DNA of 64,000 bases from Sinorhizobium terangae (GTDB lineage Bacteria; Pseudomonadota; Alphaproteobacteria; Rhizobiales; Rhizobiaceae): positions 145,992 to 209,991 of the forward strand of contig NZ_WITC01000085.1 in NCBI RefSeq assembly GCF_009601505.1. Direction: 5' to 3'. Positions 17,497-27,882 of this stretch are shown in pieces (the first letter of the stretch is position 1; every line of letters begins with the position of its first letter). The translations under genes were made by a program, and so were the position numbers. The notes under the pieces were generated by a model that made no database searches, was not told where the DNA came from, and was given only the letters and a program-made list of their open reading frames with translations.

Positions 17497-20400
17497 TCAG
17501 CTGCACCCGCTCGTCGCGCCGCACGTGTCGCACTTCTCACACGTACCATTCCGGACCATCGTGAAGTTCTGGCACTCGGAGCACATGTTGCCGGTGTAGC
17601 CCTGCATGATCGAACGGGCGCGGCGTTCGGCTTCGACCTTCTTGGCGTCGGCTTTTGCCGAAGCGGCTTCGGCAGCGGCCTTGTCGGAGAAGAGGGCGGT
17701 TACGTCCTGCTCGGATTCGGCCGCGATGTCCTCGGCAAGCTCGGCGGCCCGCTCTTCATAGTCGCGCTTGAAAGCCAGGACTTCCGATGTAGCGGCAGCT
17801 ATCGCCGGTTCCAGCTTGCGGGCGGCGTTGCCGGCGATCGAGGTGACCGTGGCACCACCGGACGCCCGCGCCGGTGCGGCGGTCGAGGCGCCCTTCGGCT
17901 CGGAGAGCTGGCGATCGGCCGTGCCGCCGACGATGGTCGGCTTGTAGCCGCGGGTCCAACCGGTCGATACAAGGTTGGTCTTGCCTTCCTGAATGCCGCG
18001 ACCGAGTGCGGTATTGCCGAAGTCGGAGGTATCAACATGGGCAAGGTCGTGGCGGCCGAGATAGGAAACGGCGAGTTCGCGGAAGACGTAGTCGAGGATC
18101 GACGTCGCATTCTTGATCGCATCGTTGCCCTGGACCATGCCGGCGGGCTCGAACTTGGTGAAGGTGAAGGCCTCCACATATTCTTCGAGTGGCACGCCAT
18201 ATTGCAGGCCGAGCGAGATGGCGATGGCGAAGTTGTTCATCATCGCCCGGAAGGCGGCACCTTCCTTGTGCATGTCGATGAAGATCTCGCCCAAGCGGCC
18301 ATCGCCGAATTCGCCGGTGCGGAGGTAGACCTTGTGGCCGCCGACGATCGCCTTCTGGGTGTAGCCCTGGCGACGGTTCGGCAGTTTTTCACGGGCGCGG
18401 ACGACCTTTTCGATCACGCGCTCGACGATCTTCTCGGTGACGGCGACTGCCTGGGCGGCGGCCGGCGCCTGCATGAGCTCTTCGATCGCTTCCTCTTCCT
18501 CGTCATCCTCGATCAGCGAGGCGTTCAGCGGCTGCGACAGCTTCGAACCGTCCCGATAGAGCGCGTTCGCCTTCAGCGCCAGCTTCCAGGAGAGCATATA
18601 GGCGTTCTTGCAATCCTCGACGGTGGCCTCGTTCGGCATATTGATCGTCTTCGAGATCGCGCCGGAGATGAACGGCTGGGCGGCCGCCATCATGCGGATG
18701 TGGCTCTCGACCGAAAGATAGCGCTTACCGATCTTGCCGCAGGGATTGGCGCAATCGAACACCGGCAGGTGCTCGGCCTTCAGGAACGGTGCGCCTTCGA
18801 GGGTCATCGCGCCGCAGACATGGATGTTGGCGGCTTCGATGTCCTTCTTCGAAAAGCCCAGGTGCTCGAGCAGGTTGAAGTCCATCGAGGCAAGCTGCTC
18901 GTCGGTGACCTTCAGCGTGCCCTTGAGGAAATCGGCGCCGAGCGTCCACTGGTTGAACACAAACTTGATGTCGAAGGCGGCCTTCAGCGCAGCGTTGACG
19001 GCCTCGATTTTCTCATCGGTGAAGCCCTTGGTCTTGAGCGTCGTCGGGTTGATCGCCGGCGCCTGGTTGAGGTTGCCATGGCCGACGGCGTAAGCCTCGA
19101 TCTCGGCGATCTGGCTTTCCGAGTAGCCGAGGGTGCGCAGCGCTTCCGGAACGGCGCGGTTGATGATCTTGAAGTAGCCGCCGCCGGCGAGCTTCTTGAA
19201 CTTGACCAGCGCGAAGTCAGGCTCGATGCCGGTGGTGTCGCAATCCATGACGAGGCCGATCGTGCCGGTCGGCGCGATAACCGTTGCCTGAGCATTGCGG
19301 TAGCCGTGCTTCTCGCCAAGCTCGACGGCCTTGTCCCAGGCGCTCTTGGCGTGGGCGATCAGGTCCTGGTCCGGGCAATCGGCATGGACGAGTGCCACCG
19401 GGTTCACCGACAGGCTCTCATAGCCCGTGGTTTCGCCGTGAGCCGCGCGACGATGGTTGCGCATGACGCGCAGCATGTTGTCGCGGTTCGGGGCAAAGCT
19501 CGGGAAGGGACCGAGCTTTGCCGAGATTTCGGCCGAAGTAGCATAGGCGATGCCGGTCATGATCGCGGTCAGCGCACCGGCGATGGCACGGCCTTCGGCT
19601 GAGTCATAGGGGATGCCGGACGACATCAGCAGGCCGCCAATGTTGGCGTAGCCGAGGCCGAGCGTGCGGTATTCATAGGAGAGCTCGGCGATCTCGCGTG
19701 ACGGGAACTGCGCCATCATCACCGAGATTTCAAGAACGATCGTCCAGAGGCGGACGGCATGTTCGTAATCGCCGATGTTGATCCGCTTGGTGGCGGCATC
19801 CTTGAACTGCATCAGGTTCAGCGAGGCGAGGTTGCAGGCCGTGTCGTCAAGGAACATGTACTCCGAGCACGGGTTCGACGCGCGGATCGGGCCGGCAGCC
19901 GGGCAGGTGTGCCAGTCGTTCATCGTCGTGTTGAAGTGCAGACCCGGATCGGCCGACGCCCAGGCGGCGTAGGAGATCGATTCCCAAAGGTCGCGGGCCT
20001 TCAGCGTCTTCAGCACGCGGCCATCCTTGCGGGCGGTCAGGCTCCACTCGCCATCGGCCTCAACGGCACGCAGGAAATCGTCCTTGATCGAGACGGAGTT
20101 GTTCGAGTTTTGGCCGGAGACCGTGAGATAAGCTTCCGAATCCCAGTCCGTGTCGTAGGTCTTGAACTCGATGTCCTTGTAGCCCTGGCGCGCGAACTGG
20201 ATGACGCGCTTGACGTAGTTTTCCGGAACCAGCGCCTGCTTGGCGGCGCGGATCTCGCGCTTCAGCGCCGGGTTCTGCTTCGGGTCGAAGCAGGCGTCGT
20301 CGGTGCCGTCGCAATTGACGCAGGCCTTCATGATCGCCTTCAGGTGCTTCGCGACGATCTTGGAGCCGGTGACGAGGGCGGCGACCTTCTGCTCTTCCTT

Positions 20401-21294
20401 GACCTTCCAGTTGATGTATTCCTCGATATCCGGATGGTCGATGTCGACGACGACCATCTTGGCGGCGCGGCGGGTCGTGCCGCCCGACTTGATGGCGCCG
20501 GCAGCGCGGTCGCCGATCTTCAGGAAGCTCATGAGGCCGGAGGACTTGCCGCCGCCCGAAAGCTTTTCGCCTTCGCCGCGCAGATGCGAGAAGTTGGAGC
20601 CGGTGCCGGAGCCGTATTTGAAGAGGCGCGCCTCACGCACCCAGAGGTCCATGATGCCGCCCTCGTTGACGAGGTCATCGGCAACGGACTGGATGAAGCA
20701 GGCATGCGGCTGCGGGTGTTCGTACGCGGATTTCGATTTCGTCAGCTTGCCGGTGAAGGGATCGACATAGAAGTGACCTTGGCCGGGGCCGTCGATGCCG
20801 TAGGCCCAGTGCAGGCCGGTGTTGAACCATTGCGGCGAGTTCGGCGCGACGCGCTGGGTAGCGAGCATATAGGCGAGTTCATCACGGAAAGCGGCCGCAT
20901 CTTCTTCCGTATCGAAATAGCCGCCCTTCCAGCCCCAATAGGTCCAGGTGCCCGCCAGGCGATCGAAAACCTGGCGTGCATCCGTTTCGGAGCCATACTG
21001 TTCATCCTTCGGCAATGCTTTCAGCGCATCCGTATCGGGGACCGAGCGCCACAGGAAGGAGGGGACGTCGTTTTCCTCGACACGCTTCAGCTTGGCCGGC
21101 ACGCCCGCCTTGCGGAAATACTTCTGCGCGAGGATGTCCGCGGCAACCTGGGAGAACTGCGCGGGGACATCGATGTTCTCGAGGCGGAAGACGATCGACC
21201 CATCCGGGTTCTTGATCTCACTCGTCGCCTTGCGGAAATCGATCTCGGCGTAGGCGGATTGCCCAGCCTTTGTGAAACGGCGTTCGATCTTCAT
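17497..21294 (-). CDS. nrdJ: adenosylcobalamin-dependent ribonucleotide reductase (class II)
   Basis: Reduces ribonucleotides to deoxyribonucleotides using vitamin B12 chemistry, so it works with or without oxygen. 1265 aa, the long class II form of rhizobia. Seen: the [21 protein letters not shown] active-site region, the catalytic [11 protein letters not shown] and [15 protein letters not shown] segments, and a Cys-rich C-terminal tail ([11 protein letters not shown] ... CEKCDTCG) that re-reduces the active site. AAGGACACGG precedes the ATG. The promoter region carries tandem NrdR boxes. No cobalamin riboswitch was seen upstream. Confidence 0.97.
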   Translation of the reverse strand: MKIERRFTKAGQSAYAEIDFRKATSEIKNPDGSIVFRLENIDVPAQFSQVAADILAQKYFRKAGVPAKLKRVEENDVPSFLWRSVPDTDALKALPKDEQYGSETDARQVFDRLAGTWTYWGWKGGYFDTEEDAAAFRDELAYMLATQRVAPNSPQWFNTGLHWAYGIDGPGQGHFYVDPFTGKLTKSKSAYEHPQPHACFIQSVADDLVNEGGIMDLWVREARLFKYGSGTGSNFSHLRGEGEKLSGGGKSSGLMSFLKIGDRAAGAIKSGGTTRRAAKMVVVDIDHPDIEEYINWKVKEEQKVAALVTGSKIVAKHLKAIMKACVNCDGTDDACFDPKQNPALKREIRAAKQALVPENYVKRVIQFARQGYKDIEFKTYDTDWDSEAYLTVSGQNSNNSVSIKDDFLRAVEADGEWSLTARKDGRVLKTLKARDLWESISYAAWASADPGLHFNTTMNDWHTCPAAGPIRASNPCSEYMFLDDTACNLASLNLMQFKDAATKRINIGDYEHAVRLWTIVLEISVMMAQFPSREIAELSYEYRTLGLGYANIGGLLMSSGIPYDSAEGRAIAGALTAIMTGIAYATSAEISAKLGPFPSFAPNRDNMLRVMRNHRRAAHGETTGYESLSVNPVALVHADCPDQDLIAHAKSAWDKAVELGEKHGYRNAQATVIAPTGTIGLVMDCDTTGIEPDFALVKFKKLAGGGYFKIINRAVPEALRTLGYSESQIAEIEAYAVGHGNLNQAPAINPTTLKTKGFTDEKIEAVNAALKAAFDIKFVFNQWTLGADFLKGTLKVTDEQLASMDFNLLEHLGFSKKDIEAANIHVCGAMTLEGAPFLKAEHLPVFDCANPCGKIGKRYLSVESHIRMMAAAQPFISGAISKTINMPNEATVEDCKNAYMLSWKLALKANALYRDGSKLSQPLNASLIEDDEEEEAIEELMQAPAAAQAVAVTEKIVERVIEKVVRAREKLPNRRQGYTQKAIVGGHKVYLRTGEFGDGRLGEIFIDMHKEGAAFRAMMNNFAIAISLGLQYGVPLEEYVEAFTFTKFEPAGMVQGNDAIKNATSILDYVFRELAVSYLGRHDLAHVDTSDFGNTALGRGIQEGKTNLVSTGWTRGYKPTIVGGTADRQLSEPKGASTAAPARASGGATVTSIAGNAARKLEPAIAAATSEVLAFKRDYEERAAELAEDIAAESEQDVTALFSDKAAAEAASAKADAKKVEAERRARSIMQGYTGNMCSECQNFTMVRNGTCEKCDTCGATSGCS

Positions 21295-21408
21295 TGTCCC
21301 GTGTCCTTTGTTGCCATGCGCCTAGGCGCAAATATCCCCGCCCGGCCGCGAGGTACCGCAGCCAGCTCCAGCTTCCGTCATTTGAAGGAAACCCATATGC
21401 CCTGGGTC

Positions 21409-21424
21409 ATCCTGTATCTTGTGG
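21409..21424 (-). promoter_or_regulatory. NrdR box 1 (degenerate)
   Basis: On the minus strand CCACAAGATACAGGAT matches about 10 of 16 positions of the NrdR consensus aCaCwAtATaTwGtgt. It lies exactly 15 bp from the stronger box, giving a 31-bp centre-to-centre distance, the usual helical-phase spacing of paired NrdR boxes. Confidence 0.5.
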
Positions 21425-21439
21425 TGATGCTGGCTGCAA

Positions 21440-21455
21440 ACACTAAATATAGTAT
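21440..21455 (+). promoter_or_regulatory. NrdR box 2 (strong)
   Basis: ACACTAAATATAGTAT is close to the NrdR consensus. NrdR is the ATP/dATP-sensing repressor of ribonucleotide reductase genes. The site lies about 150 bp upstream of nrdJ, together with a weaker second box. Confidence 0.75.
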
Positions 21456-21480
21456 TAACAAGTCATTTATGCCAGCCTGA

Positions 21481-22025
21481 ATGTTGTCCCGGCGGCCCGA
21501 AAATCGCGCAAAACTACCTTGGCGCGGCCACACGGATCATCCGTGCCGATCGCATGCCAGGACCGACGATTTAGGGGGATGAACCGGCCTCTTAACTTCC
21601 CGGTCCGCCGCCGTCGCAACGTGAAATCCATTAACCGTGAATCGGCGCGGGGCGTCAAGGGGTGGTTTGTGACGGAAGTTTGAGCGCTATATGTTGTGTG
21701 GACCGACTGTGGAAAACGGGGACATTGGTCAATCCGTTGAAAATCAGGGACTTCAGAACGTTGCCTGCGACAATGCGGCAACGGCAGGCGCAAGATCAAA
21801 TTTTTCAAGGGTAAAAAAGCAGATGAAGGCCATGCCCTAGCGCTACCCGCGATTGCAAAGACCGTCTGGATGTGACGCGCGCCTGGTGATTCGGCTATGC
21901 AGCGACTTGGACGGGGCCGCTCCGCGCTCATTGAGAGGTCGCCACCACATCCAGCGTCATCGTGGCGGGCCTCGGCCGCCACGAACCAAGCTATGTTCGG
22001 CGTTCAGCGTGGCGGCGGAGCAGGG
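21481..22025. other. 545-bp stretch without a supported gene
   Basis: Lies between the nrdJ control region and the 3' end of the DUF72 gene. The minus-strand frame 21467-21982 has no recognisable domain and a low-complexity, Arg-rich composition. A hairpin with arms GCCTGC/GCAGGC at about 21763-21788 is followed by AAATTTTTC on the plus strand and could end an unannotated transcript. Nothing else is seen. Confidence 0.4.
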
Positions 22026-22829
22026 CTAGCTCACCCGCTTCTGCAATTCCCTTGCGCCATTCGGCGCGTTGACCTTGCCCGACGTAATGAAGAAGGCAAA
22101 AACGTCGCGGGGCGTCTTATCGGCCTTACGATCCGGCGCACTCTTTTCGAGCCCCTCCGGCTCGCCGCCCGCCGCAAAGGTTTTCAGCCGCTCGGCCCAG
22201 AGATCCAGACCCTCGGACGGATAACAGGTCTTTGTGTCATCGCGGCCTCTCTGCAGCCTCGCATAGACGAAATCCGCGGTGACGTCGGCGAGCATCGGAT
22301 AGTCGGCATGTTCGGCGAGCACGACGGCCACGTTGTATTTGTTCAAAAGCTCGATGAAGTCGGGCGCCTGGAAGGACGGGTTGCGAACCTCGACCACATG
22401 GCGAAGTTTTAGCCCGTCCTGTTTTTCGGGAAGGAGCTTGAGAAATCCTTCGAAATCGTCCGGCTCGAATTTCTTGGTTGGCGCGAACTGCCAGAGAATA
22501 GGGCCGAGGTGGTCGCCCAGTTCGGTCAGCCCCTGGGTCAGGAATCTCTCCATCGATTCACCGGCTTCCGCGAGTACCTTGCGATTCGTCACAAAGCGGC
22601 TGGCCTTCAGCGAAAAGACAAAACCGTCCGGGACTTCCGCCGCCCATCGCGCAAAGGTTTCCGGCTTCTGCGAGCTGTAATATGTGCCGTTGATCTCGAT
22701 CGTGCGCAGTTCCTTGCCGGCGAATTCAAGCTGCCGCTTCTTCGGGAGGTCGGAAGGATAGAAGGTGCCTTCCCAAGGCTCGAAGGTCCAACCGCCGATG
22801 CCGACGCGGATTTTACCGGATTGTGTCAT
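22026..22829 (-). CDS. DUF72 (YecE-like) family protein
   Basis: 267 aa. The family is recognised from the N-terminal VGIGGWTFEPWEGTFYP, the TIEINGTYYSSQKPETFARW segment and the central LGPILWQFAPTKKFEPDDFEGFL. DUF72 proteins adopt a TIM-barrel-like fold related to xylose-isomerase-type enzymes, but no reaction is established for most. ATG 22829 follows a GGAGGAG site. The gene lies 189 bp downstream of uvrA on the same strand; no functional link is evident. Confidence 0.92.
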   Translation of the reverse strand: MTQSGKIRVGIGGWTFEPWEGTFYPSDLPKKRQLEFAGKELRTIEINGTYYSSQKPETFARWAAEVPDGFVFSLKASRFVTNRKVLAEAGESMERFLTQGLTELGDHLGPILWQFAPTKKFEPDDFEGFLKLLPEKQDGLKLRHVVEVRNPSFQAPDFIELLNKYNVAVVLAEHADYPMLADVTADFVYARLQRGRDDTKTCYPSEGLDLWAERLKTFAAGGEPEGLEKSAPDRKADKTPRDVFAFFITSGKVNAPNGARELQKRVS

Positions 22830-23018
22830 CGTCTCCTCCTCAAGGCCCGTCCGGGCGATTCATTTTGCCTGCCGCCAAGCGACTCGGCGACATCGCGCAG
22901 TCAGCGTCGCCGCTCCCGGTCAGCATGGCCACCTGTTTCCGGGCAAGCATCGGTCCCAACGGAGCACCGCCTACCGCGTTCCCGGTATCGTCGGAGATGC
23001 AAAGCGGCCGCGAGCCGG

Positions 23019-25940
23019 TCACTCCGCCGCCTCGACCTTCTTCACCGGCCGGCGCTCCAACAGCTCTTTCAGGAATTGTCCGGTGTAGGAGCGGGGCTCC
23101 TTCACAACGTCTTCAGGCGTACCCTTGGCAATCACTTCACCGCCACCGTCGCCGCCTTCGGGGCCGAAGTCGATGATCCAGTCGGCAGTTTTGATGACTT
23201 CCAGATTGTGCTCGATGACCACGACCGAATTTCCCTGGTTAACGAGCTCATGCAGAACTTCAAGAAGCTTCGCTACGTCGTGGAAATGCAACCCTGTTGT
23301 CGGCTCATCGAGGATGTAAAGCGTGCGGCCGGTCGAACGCTTGGACAGTTCCTTGGCCAGCTTCACGCGCTGCGCCTCGCCGCCCGAAAGCGTGTTTGCC
23401 TGCTGGCCGACCTTGATATAGCCGAGGCCCACTTGGTTCAGCGTCACGAGCTTGTCGCGCACGGACGGAACGGCCGAAAAGAATTCGACGCCTTCCTCGA
23501 CCGTCATGTCGAGAACGTCGGCGATCGACTTGCCCTTGAAATGCACGTCCAGCGTTTCGCGATTGTAGCGCTTGCCGTGGCAGACGTCGCAGGTAACATA
23601 GACGTCCGGGAGGAAGTGCATCTCGATCTTGATGACGCCGTCGCCCTGGCAGGCTTCGCAGCGGCCGCCCTTGACGTTGAAGGAGAAGCGCCCAGGCTGG
23701 TAGCCACGCGCCTTCGCCTCGGGAAGTCCTGCGAACCAGTCGCGAATCGGTGTGAAGGCACCGGTATAGGTCGCCGGGTTCGACCGGGGCGTGCGGCCGA
23801 TCGGCGACTGGTCGATATCGATCACCTTGTCGATATGCTCGAAGCCGTCGATCCGGTCGTGTTCTGCCGGGTTCTCGCGTGCGCCCATGATGCGGCGGGC
23901 GGCCGCCTTGTAGAGCGTTTCGATGAGGAAGGTCGACTTGCCGCCGCCCGAAACGCCTGTCACCGCGGTGAAGACACCGAGCGGGATCGAGGCGGTAACA
24001 TCCTTCAGGTTGTTAGCCCGCGCGCCTACTACCGTGATTTCCTTCTTCTTTTTCGGCTTTCGCCGCTCGCTCGGAACGGCAACGGCGAGTTCGCCGGAAA
24101 GGTATTTTCCGGTAAGCGATTTCGGATTGGCCATGATGTCGGACGGGGCGCCTTCCGCGACAATCTCGCCGCCGTGGATGCCGGCCGCCGGACCGATATC
24201 GACGACGTAGTCGGCCGTCAGGATCGCGTCCTCGTCATGCTCCACGACAATGACCGTATTGCCGATGTCACGCAGATGCCGGAGCGTGTCGAGCAGGCGG
24301 GCATTGTCTCGCTGATGCAGACCGATCGAGGGCTCGTCGAGCACATAGAGCACGCCTGTCAGTCCGGAACCGATCTGGGAGGCAAGCCGGATGCGCTGAC
24401 TCTCGCCACCGGAGAGCGTCCCGGAATTGCGTGAGAGACTGAGATATTCAAGCCCGACATCGTTCAGGAAGCGCAGCCGCTCGCGGATCTCCTTGAGGAT
24501 GCGCACGGCAATCTCGTTCTGCTTGGCGTTGAGGTGCTCCGGCAAGGCATCGAACCAGTCGCGGGCGACGCGGATCGACATGTCCGTGACCTCGCCGATG
24601 TGCAGCTTGTTGATCTTGACGGCAAGCGCCTCCGGCTTCAGCCGATAACCGGCACAGGCCGGGCAGGGGGCTGCCGACATGAAGCGCTCGATCTCCTCGC
24701 GCGCCCATGCGCTGTCGGTCTCCTTCCAACGGCGTTCGAGATTGGGCACGATGCCTTCGAAGGTCTTGGTGGTGTTGTAGGAACGCGCACCATCCACATA
24801 GTGGAAGACGATCTTCTCCTCCGTACCATGCAGGATGGCTCGCTGCGCCTCGTCGGACAGTTCGCTCCAGCGGTTGCCGAGCTTGAAATCGAAGGCCTTG
24901 CCCAGCGCCTCCAGCGTTTGATTGTAGTAGGGCGAGGACGATTTTGCCCAAGGCGCAATCGCGCCGTCGCGCAAGGTCCGGTTCGGCTCCGGGACAATCA
25001 ACGCTTCGTCGATCTTCTGCTGGCTGCCGAGCCCATCGCAGGTCGGGCAGGCGCCGAAGGGGTTGTTGAAGGAAAAGAGCCGCGGCTCGATCTCCGGAAT
25101 GGTGAAGCCGGAGACGGGGCATGCGAATTTTTCCGAAAACAGCACCCGCTCGTGCGTCTCGTTCAGGGACTTGTTGGCGGAGCCGCCAGCCGCGGTTTCC
25201 TCCGGCAGCAGGGGCTTGTCAGCGAATTCGGCGATCGCCAGGCCATCGGCGAGCGTCAGGCAGGTTTCAAGGCTGTCGGCAAGACGTGTAGAGAGGTCGG
25301 GCCTCACCACAACGCGGTCGACGACCACATCGATGTCGTGCTTGTACTTCTTGTCGAGCGCCGGCACGTCGGCGATTTCATAGAACTGGCCATCCACCTT
25401 GACGCGCTGGAAGCCCTTCTTCATCAGCTCGGCGAGTTCCTTCTTGTACTCGCCTTTACGGCCGCGCACGAGCGGCGCGAGGATATAGAGCCGCGTGCCT
25501 TCGCCGAACTCCAGCACGCGATCGACCATCTGACTGACAGTCTGGCTCTCGATCGGCAGGCCGGTGGCGGGCGAATAGGGCACGCCGACGCGTGCGAAAA
25601 GCAGGCGCATATAGTCATAGATCTCAGTGACGGTGCCGACCGTCGAGCGCGGGTTGCGCGAGGTCGTCTTCTGCTCGATCGAAATCGCCGGCGATAGGCC
25701 ATCGATCTGGTCGACATCCGGCTTCTGCATCATTTCCAGGAACTGGCGCGCATAGGCCGAAAGACTCTCGACATAACGACGCTGGCCTTCGGCGTAGATC
25801 GTATCGAAGGCGAGCGAGGATTTGCCGGATCCGGAAAGCCCTGTCATCACGATGAGCTTGTTGCGCGGCAGATCAAGGTCGATGCCCTTGAGATTGTGCT
25901 CACGCGCACCGCGAATGGAGATGGTCTTGAGTTCGCTCAT
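23019..25940 (-). CDS. uvrA: excinuclease ABC subunit A
   Basis: Damage-recognition ATPase of nucleotide excision repair. 973 aa. Two ABC modules are visible: Walker [10 protein letters not shown] (34-42) with the first zinc module CPVSG...CPTC, and a second Walker [10 protein letters not shown] with the zinc finger CEACQGDG...[10 protein letters not shown]. Both signatures LSGGESQRI and LSGGEAQRV are present. Divergent from ssb; a LexA box lies 127 bp upstream of the start, consistent with SOS induction. Confidence 0.98.
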   Translation of the reverse strand: MSELKTISIRGAREHNLKGIDLDLPRNKLIVMTGLSGSGKSSLAFDTIYAEGQRRYVESLSAYARQFLEMMQKPDVDQIDGLSPAISIEQKTTSRNPRSTVGTVTEIYDYMRLLFARVGVPYSPATGLPIESQTVSQMVDRVLEFGEGTRLYILAPLVRGRKGEYKKELAELMKKGFQRVKVDGQFYEIADVPALDKKYKHDIDVVVDRVVVRPDLSTRLADSLETCLTLADGLAIAEFADKPLLPEETAAGGSANKSLNETHERVLFSEKFACPVSGFTIPEIEPRLFSFNNPFGACPTCDGLGSQQKIDEALIVPEPNRTLRDGAIAPWAKSSSPYYNQTLEALGKAFDFKLGNRWSELSDEAQRAILHGTEEKIVFHYVDGARSYNTTKTFEGIVPNLERRWKETDSAWAREEIERFMSAAPCPACAGYRLKPEALAVKINKLHIGEVTDMSIRVARDWFDALPEHLNAKQNEIAVRILKEIRERLRFLNDVGLEYLSLSRNSGTLSGGESQRIRLASQIGSGLTGVLYVLDEPSIGLHQRDNARLLDTLRHLRDIGNTVIVVEHDEDAILTADYVVDIGPAAGIHGGEIVAEGAPSDIMANPKSLTGKYLSGELAVAVPSERRKPKKKKEITVVGARANNLKDVTASIPLGVFTAVTGVSGGGKSTFLIETLYKAAARRIMGARENPAEHDRIDGFEHIDKVIDIDQSPIGRTPRSNPATYTGAFTPIRDWFAGLPEAKARGYQPGRFSFNVKGGRCEACQGDGVIKIEMHFLPDVYVTCDVCHGKRYNRETLDVHFKGKSIADVLDMTVEEGVEFFSAVPSVRDKLVTLNQVGLGYIKVGQQANTLSGGEAQRVKLAKELSKRSTGRTLYILDEPTTGLHFHDVAKLLEVLHELVNQGNSVVVIEHNLEVIKTADWIIDFGPEGGDGGGEVIAKGTPEDVVKEPRSYTGQFLKELLERRPVKKVEAAE

Positions 25941-26066
25941 CGGAAGCCAGCTTTTACATGTCGTTGAAAGCCTCCTATGTAATGACGACTACGCCCATGT
26001 CGAGGCGCAATCGGCAAGGAGGCGGCGCAATTGCGATTCGGTTGACAGGATAATAGGGAAATATTA

Positions 26067-26081
26067 GAACAAAAAAAGAAC
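26067..26081 (-). promoter_or_regulatory. LexA (SOS) box
   Basis: GAAC-A7-GAAC on the plus strand, which reads GTTC-N7-GTTC on the minus strand, a perfect match to the alphaproteobacterial LexA site. It sits in the uvrA/ssb divergent region, 126 bp from uvrA and 142 bp from ssb, so it may control either or both. Confidence 0.85.
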
Positions 26082-26223
26082 AGATGGCAGAGGTAATCTC
26101 ACAAATCGCTGTGGATTATCCGCGATGCGGGGCGTATCAACGGCGGCGGGCCGCTAAGATACGCGTTCTTGAAATTTTGGAGAGCCGGGCCGGCGGTTCG
26201 GCGGAAAGCACGGGAAAAGCGAT

Positions 26224-26742
26224 ATGGCTGGTAGCGTCAACAAGGTGATCTTGATCGGAAATGTCGGGGCCGACCCGGAAATCCGGCGCACGCAGGATGG
26301 CCGCCCGATCGCCAACCTGCGCATCGCCACCTCGGAAACCTGGCGCGACCGCAATAGCGGCGAGCGTCGCGAGAAGACGGAATGGCACACGGTCGTCGTC
26401 TTCAACGAAGGCCTCTGCAAGGTGGTCGAGCAATATGTGAAGAAGGGCGCGAAGCTCTATATCGAAGGCCAGTTGCAGACGCGCAAGTGGCAGGACCAGA
26501 ACGGCAACGACCGCTATTCGACCGAGGTGGTGCTGCAAGGCTTCAACTCGACGCTGACGATGCTGGACGGGCGCGGCGAGGGCGGCGGCTCCGGTGTCAG
26601 CCGTGGCGGCGGCAACGACTATGGTGGCGGCTACGAGGACTACGACCAACCGCGCCAGTCGTCGGGCGGACGCTCCGGCGGCCAGGGCGGTCAGAGCGGC
26701 GGCAACTTCTCGCGCGATCTCGACGACGACATTCCGTTCTGA
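26224..26742 (+). CDS. ssb: single-stranded DNA-binding protein
   Basis: 172 aa essential SSB. OB-fold at residues 1-110 ([21 protein letters not shown] ... [10 protein letters not shown]), then a Gly/Ser/Arg-rich disordered linker, ending in the acidic tip LDDDIPF that recruits repair and replication proteins. Divergent from uvrA, the classic bacterial arrangement, with a shared LexA box between them. Followed by a strong terminator. Confidence 0.98.
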   Translation: MAGSVNKVILIGNVGADPEIRRTQDGRPIANLRIATSETWRDRNSGERREKTEWHTVVVFNEGLCKVVEQYVKKGAKLYIEGQLQTRKWQDQNGNDRYSTEVVLQGFNSTLTMLDGRGEGGGSGVSRGGGNDYGGGYEDYDQPRQSSGGRSGGQGGQSGGNFSRDLDDDIPF

Positions 26743-26786
26743 TGCTTGGTCGCTTTCACGAGCGGCTCATGCTTTGCTGAAACGGG

Positions 26787-26814
26787 AAAGCCAGTCCCCG
26801 GGGACTGGCTTTTT
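26787..26814 (+). terminator. intrinsic terminator of ssb
   Basis: AAAGCCAGTCCCC (26787-26799) pairs perfectly with GGGGACTGGCTTT (26800-26812) and is followed by TT. The 13-bp arms meet with no separate loop, so the innermost pairs open to form it. Confidence 0.85.
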
Positions 26815-26924
26815 GCGTTTTTGACGGTCATCGTGGTTGTAGCCGGCAGTGGCGGTGCAATTGACGACCTCGGCGCGCCACCTCGCGGCTCTGCCAGCCT
26901 TCGATTCATCCACGCGAAGACGTG

Positions 26925-27554
26925 TTAAGCCAAGAAAGCCGACTTCACGCCGTCGACGACGAACTGCACTGCCAACGCCGCCAGGATGACGCCAAGGAGA
27001 CGCGTGAGGATCGCTCGTCCTGTCACCCCGAGAAAGCGGTCGATGCGGTCGGCGATCACAAGCGCCAGAAACAACAGCACCATCGACGCGGCGATGACAA
27101 CGAGAAGCTGGATGCGGTCGATGACGGAGGGAAACGAACTGCCAAGCAGGATCGTGGCCGAAATTGCTCCCGGGCCGGCGATCAAAGGTAGGGCGAGGGG
27201 GAAGACTGCGATGTTGTGTATATGGTCCTTGGTCACTGCAGCTTCGCCGGTCTTTTCCTTCCGTTCCTGACGTCTCTCGAAGATCATTTCGAACGAGATC
27301 CAAAAGAGGAGCAGACCGCCCGCAATGCGGAAGGCGCCGATCGAGATGCCGAGCAGGCCGAGAATTCCGTCACCGAAGAGGGCGAAGGCGGCAAGAATAA
27401 AGAAGGCTATCATCGAGCCGCGGGTGGCGACTTGAAACCGCTCCTGGCGGCTCAAACCCACGGTAAGACTTAAGAAAATCGGCGCAAGACCGGGCGGATC
27501 GAGCGTAACGAGCAGAGTCGTCAGCGCATTGATCAAAAGATCGACATTGAACAT
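26925..27554 (-). CDS. MarC-family integral membrane protein
   Basis: 209 aa from ATG 27554 (MFNVDLLINALTTLLVTLDP), 5 nt after GGAAGGGGAT. The frame stays open for 131 codons upstream, but that part overlaps the gyrA leader and is not protein-like. Six hydrophobic segments and the DPPGLAPIFLSLT and PLALPLIAGPGAISATI motifs place it in the MarC/YchE/YhgN family. Despite the historical name these proteins are not proven antibiotic transporters, and their function is unknown. Convergent with ssb. Confidence 0.92.
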   Translation of the reverse strand: MFNVDLLINALTTLLVTLDPPGLAPIFLSLTVGLSRQERFQVATRGSMIAFFILAAFALFGDGILGLLGISIGAFRIAGGLLLFWISFEMIFERRQERKEKTGEAAVTKDHIHNIAVFPLALPLIAGPGAISATILLGSSFPSVIDRIQLLVVIAASMVLLFLALVIADRIDRFLGVTGRAILTRLLGVILAALAVQFVVDGVKSAFLA

Positions 27555-27882
27555 CCGTATCCCCTTCCGGATTGCTACCCCAGGTTTTCCTGGTGGTGGA
27601 TGCATTGTTAGGCAAGCGCGGCGATCTTGGAAAGGGGCGGCTAGCCAAAGGTCGATCAATGGCTTAAACCGTTTTGGGCGCACGGACTGTGGCCTCGATG
27701 CCAGGGACATAAGCGCGCGTAGGCGGCTTGCGCAGATATCACAGAGATTTCCGCGCAAATGCCCTAGAAAAGCCTGTTCTGGCGGCAAAAGACTGTTCAC
27801 AACCAACTGCAAAAATTGGCGCTTAGAGCCGCATTCGGCTATAAAAAAGCCGACTGATTCTGAACAAAGATCGTGATCAACA
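27555..27882. other. 328-bp divergent region between the marC-type gene and gyrA
   Basis: Should hold both promoters. A hairpin AGCCGcattCGGCT followed by ATAAAAAAGCC lies in the gyrA leader (about 27827-27852). No small ORF with a good ribosome site and no consensus operator was recognised. Confidence 0.4.

Noticed and set aside
19759..21480. 573-codon plus-strand frame antisense to nrdJ
   Set aside because: Composition is that of a reversed coding sequence and no ribosome site is present; only its last 27 codons were considered as a separate small ORF.
21295..21480. Cobalamin riboswitch upstream of nrdJ
   Set aside because: The B12-box and aptamer core could not be found; the space is occupied by NrdR boxes instead.
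21690..21722. DnaA-box-like TGTGGA repeats suggesting an origin
   Set aside because: Only two weak partial matches, no AT-rich unwinding element and no dnaA, parAB or repABC genes nearby.
22509..24434. 641-codon plus-strand frame over uvrA
   Set aside because: Mirror of the uvrA reading frame; no family recognised.
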